From Candidatus Binataceae bacterium (GTDB lineage: Bacteria > Desulfobacterota > Binatia > Binatales > Binataceae), in NCBI GenBank assembly GCA_035508495.1, contig DATJMX010000072.1, positions 1 to 64,000 of the forward strand: a stretch of 64,000 bases of DNA, read 5' to 3'. The notes under the pieces are model-generated. The model made no database searches. It saw only the letters and a program-made list of their open reading frames with translations, and was not told the DNA's origin. Shown piece by piece: positions 61,565 through 64,000 of the stretch; position 1 is the stretch's first letter; each line of letters begins with the position of its first letter. The translations under genes and the position numbers were made by a program.

Positions 61565-63008
61565 TCCTCACTTTCGTCGCGGCTTCCAGCATCCACAGAT
61601 GCATCACTGCGTAGGCACGCCATGGCCGCCATGCCTCGCCGGCTTCCAGCACGCGCTTCGGGTTGCTCTCGCCGAGGGCTTTCATGACGCCGAGATCAGA
61701 ATGCGGAAATGCGTCGGGCCAGCCGAGCGCGCGCATCGCGATGTACTGTGCGGTCCATTCGCCGATACCCGGCAGGCTGCGCAGGTGATCCATCGCGGCT
61801 GTGACATCGGCGAGCGGCGTCAGTATCAGCTTGTCACGGGTGATCGCGCGCGCGAGTTCGATAATCGAGCGCGCTCGCGAGGCGATCACGCCGAGGCGCG
61901 CGATGTCGCCGACTTCGAGCTCCGCAACGCGCTGCGGAGTTGGAAATGCCGTCTGCAGCGTAGCGAAAGGCGTCTCGACCGGAGTGCCGAAAGCCTTGGC
62001 GAAGCGGCCCGCGATCGTGCGCGCCGCGGCGACGCTCACCTGCTGTCCGAGAATCGCACGGACCGCGATCTCGAATCCGTCGAATGCGCCCGGCACTCGA
62101 ATACCTGGATGATCGACCGCGAGAGCGCCGAGCGTTTCGCCGATCTCCTCGGGGTTCGCCGACAAATCCATGAGATGCTTGATGCGCGCGAGCACCGCGG
62201 GCAGGACCTTCATCAGCGATGCTGCGATCATCACGCGCAGAGCCGGTTTGCGCCGCGACGGCGATACTTCGATCCAGCCGAGATGCTCTCGGCCGTCGCG
62301 CACGATTCGAACCGTGCGGCGATATGAGGTTACCGAAAATTCCTCGACGCCGCCGACGCATCGCATGCCGAGAAATCTCGTTAGCGCGGGCCAATCATAC
62401 GGCGGGCGATAGCTGAGCTCGAAACCCAGAGCTTCGGGCACCTCGGAAATCGGCGGCTTGCGCAGTCGCGAAGGACTCAGCCGATAGCGCGACTTGAACA
62501 GCGCATTGAAGCGGCGCAGGCTGCCGAATCCCGAAGCGAACGCGATATCGGTCACAGTCGACGCGGTGTCAGTGAGTAATCGCTTGGCGAGCAGTAAGCG
62601 CTGGGTCTGCGCGTAGGCAATCGGCGCGACACCGAACTCCTCGTGAAACACGCGGCGCAGATGACGATCGGTCACGCCGAGCTTCGCGGCGATCTGCTCG
62701 AGGCTCTCATCGGCATTGGCCCCATCTTCGATCAGGCTCGCGGCTGACTGTGCCAGGCGATGGGATGCATCGACGCTGGCGTTGCCAGGCGCGAGCTCAG
62801 GACGGCATCTGAGGCACGGCCGATAGCCGGCGGCCTCCGCCGCCGCCGCGCTAGGAAAGAAAGTGCAATTCTCCCGCTGGGCCGGCCTTACCGTGCAGAT
62901 CGGGCGGCAATAAATCTTCGTCGATGAGACGGCCACGAAAAAGCGGCCATCGAACCGCGAGTCACGCGCCCTGAGCGCCCGGTAACAAAGATCCGCATCG
63001 AGTTGCAT
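61542..63008 (-). CDS. Ada-type sensor, AraC HTH and AlkA glycosylase fusion
   Basis: 488 residues with three parts: an Ada N-terminal zinc domain (Cys34, Cys38, Cys65, Cys68; IYCRPICTVR and RPCLRCRPE), an AraC helix-turn-helix (LEQIAAKLGVTDRHLRRVFH and the FASGFGSLRRFNALF second motif), and AlkA-type 3-methyladenine glycosylase (LPGIGEWTAQYIAMRALGWPD with the catalytic Asp in FPHSDLGV). It would sense phosphotriester methylation, activate its own operon and excise alkylated bases. ATG at 63008 matches the usual Ada start; the ORF beyond is non-conserved. Confidence 0.9.
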   Translation of the reverse strand: MQLDADLCYRALRARDSRFDGRFFVAVSSTKIYCRPICTVRPAQRENCTFFPSAAAAEAAGYRPCLRCRPELAPGNASVDASHRLAQSAASLIEDGANADESLEQIAAKLGVTDRHLRRVFHEEFGVAPIAYAQTQRLLLAKRLLTDTASTVTDIAFASGFGSLRRFNALFKSRYRLSPSRLRKPPISEVPEALGFELSYRPPYDWPALTRFLGMRCVGGVEEFSVTSYRRTVRIVRDGREHLGWIEVSPSRRKPALRVMIAASLMKVLPAVLARIKHLMDLSANPEEIGETLGALAVDHPGIRVPGAFDGFEIAVRAILGQQVSVAAARTIAGRFAKAFGTPVETPFATLQTAFPTPQRVAELEVGDIARLGVIASRARSIIELARAITRDKLILTPLADVTAAMDHLRSLPGIGEWTAQYIAMRALGWPDAFPHSDLGVMKALGESNPKRVLEAGEAWRPWRAYAVMHLWMLEAATKVRIASGTAA

Positions 63009-63189
63009 GTCCGCATCATAATGCTCGGGCAGCAACGATGCTCGCCATTTTCGGACATCGAAATGTTCCTGCGCGATTTTGTTGGTCTGCGGCATCCGAG
63101 GTTTGCGCATCGGGTGGATCAAGTCGCGCCGTGGCGACGCGCTTGCGCGTCAGGTGGCAGCAATCGAAGTCGCGCCGGAGGAGCGGAAG

Positions 63190-64000
63190 TTACCGCAGCT
63201 CGACGGCGCCGGGCGATAGCATCTGCTCGAGTTCCGTGACGAATTGATCGGTTGGCGTGACGCGGTAGCTGTCGCCGAGGAGCATTATGGCTTCGCGGCC
63301 GTCGTCGAGGCCGAGATGCAGGTAGGTTAGCGATTTGCCGCGGTTGCGTTGGAGGGCCTTGCTCAGGGCTTCGAGGCCGCCGTTGTCAAGACGGCGCATC
63401 GAGGCGGTGATACGCACCTCGCGCACCGAATCTACCAGTGCCGCGCCGAGGGGAGTCAGCGTGTCGAGGATGATTTGTGCGCGATCCTCATCGATATCGA
63501 GCTTGCCGCGGATGATCACCGGCTCGTCGCCCATGATCAGCTGCTCGTGCTTCGCGTACGTTTCGGGCCACGCGATTCCTTCGACGGCGCCCTCGCGATC
63601 CTCGATCGAGAAGGTGGCGTAGCGTTTGCCGGACTTGTTGTTCTTGAGCTTTACCGCGTGAATTACGCCCGCGAGTTGAACCTGGCTGCCGTCGGGGACG
63701 CTCGTGAGATCATTGGTAGTGAGCTTGGTGATGCGGGCAACCTCGCGCTCGAAGCCGTCGAGCGGATGGGCTGTAATGTAAAAGCCGAGCGCGTCTTTTT
63801 CGTGTTTGAGTTTTTCGCGCGTGTTCCATTCGGGGATCGGCGCGCGCGGCGGCAGGTCCGGCACCTTCACTTTGCCGCCGAACAGGCCCATCTGATTCTT
63901 CGCGGCGTCTTCCTGCGCCTTCTGCGCGAGGCGAAGCACGTCTTCCGCCTGCGCCATCAACGCGGCACGAGCAATCTTGAGCGAATCGAAGGCACCGCAT
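63190..64000 (-). CDS. dnaE: DNA polymerase III alpha subunit, C-terminal part (runs off the window)
   Basis: The minus-strand frame is open to the right edge (64000), so the gene is 5'-truncated by the window. Its visible 270 residues are the C-terminal DnaE region: GAFDSL... near the window edge, the helical QEDAAKNQMGLFGGK segment, EKDALGFYITAHPLDGFE (tau-binding/OB entry), and an OB-fold (GVIHAVKLKNNKSGKRYATFSI, EGIAWPETYAKHEQLI). It ends with the TGA at 63190. The replicative polymerase catalyses chromosomal DNA synthesis. Confidence 0.95.
   Translation of the reverse strand, partial: CGAFDSLKIARAALMAQAEDVLRLAQKAQEDAAKNQMGLFGGKVKVPDLPPRAPIPEWNTREKLKHEKDALGFYITAHPLDGFEREVARITKLTTNDLTSVPDGSQVQLAGVIHAVKLKNNKSGKRYATFSIEDREGAVEGIAWPETYAKHEQLIMGDEPVIIRGKLDIDEDRAQIILDTLTPLGAALVDSVREVRITASMRRLDNGGLEALSKALQRNRGKSLTYLHLGLDDGREAIMLLGDSYRVTPTDQFVTELEQMLSPGAVELR

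Overview
The window is a 64 kb stretch of high-GC bacterial chromosome (strong G/C at third codon positions, short intergenic gaps, many 1, 4 or 8 base overlaps between genes). It carries housekeeping genes (tRNA-Ser, recA, rpoH, rpoZ, the C-terminal part of dnaE) among a large set of catabolic, redox and stress genes. There is no phage, integrase, intact transposase, CRISPR array or rRNA. The gene mix (cobalt-type nitrile hydratase, two-subunit molybdenum hydroxylase, CoA-transferase with a diiron oxygenase-like partner, LutABC, RpoH with a classical RpoH box) suggests a free-living, aerobic or facultative soil or sediment bacterium of the Deltaproteobacteria sensu lato, for example the Binatota/Desulfobacterota neighbourhood. 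That placement is inference from gene content only.

Layout. 0-3.2 kb: empty left flank, tRNA-Ser(CGA), diiron protein plus CoA-transferase. 3.5-8.1 kb: an MsrPQ-like cytochrome b/molybdopterin oxidoreductase pair, a GT87 membrane protein, a Nudix hydrolase and recA. 8.1-11.2 kb: a frameshifted sigma-factor remnant, two tandem exported beta-helix paralogues and an empty region. 11.2-17.4 kb: nitrile hydratase operon (beta, alpha, activator), a small membrane protein, two truncated gene remnants lying head to head, then a molybdenum hydroxylase/amidohydrolase operon. 17.6-25 kb: a third beta-helix protein with a frameshifted leader, rpoH, rpoZ, a phosphodiesterase, a DEAD-box helicase and an enoyl-CoA hydratase. 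25-28 kb: small envelope proteins, DUF2252 and a cytochrome c.

28-42.8 kb is the most interesting part. Seven minus-strand genes spaced as one operon (USP-CBS fusion, aminoglycoside-phosphotransferase-like/P-loop kinase fusion, GNAT/acyl-CoA synthetase fusion, HlyD adaptor, double-ATPase ABC protein, two ABC-2 permeases) diverge from four plus-strand genes (two CBS proteins, an NMD/BCAM0308-like zinc-ribbon protein, a P-type ATPase). A TTGAC-N2-GTCAA inverted repeat sits between them. The content recalls low-oxygen/dormancy regulons such as DosR and the Burkholderia lxa locus, but here it is joined to a protein-acylation enzyme and an efflux system.

42.9-64 kb: SirB1-like protein and a lutB-lutC-lutA lactate operon, VOC and GST enzymes with a clear terminator, an asparaginase, two tandem paralogous membrane-TPR proteins, an SbmA/YddA-like ABC exporter, a lytic transglycosylase, a free-standing LeuA regulatory domain, a DCC protein, a TetR-controlled alpha/beta hydrolase, an intergenic repeat, an alkylation-repair pair (Ogt and an Ada-AraC-AlkA fusion) and the 3' part of dnaE running off the right edge.
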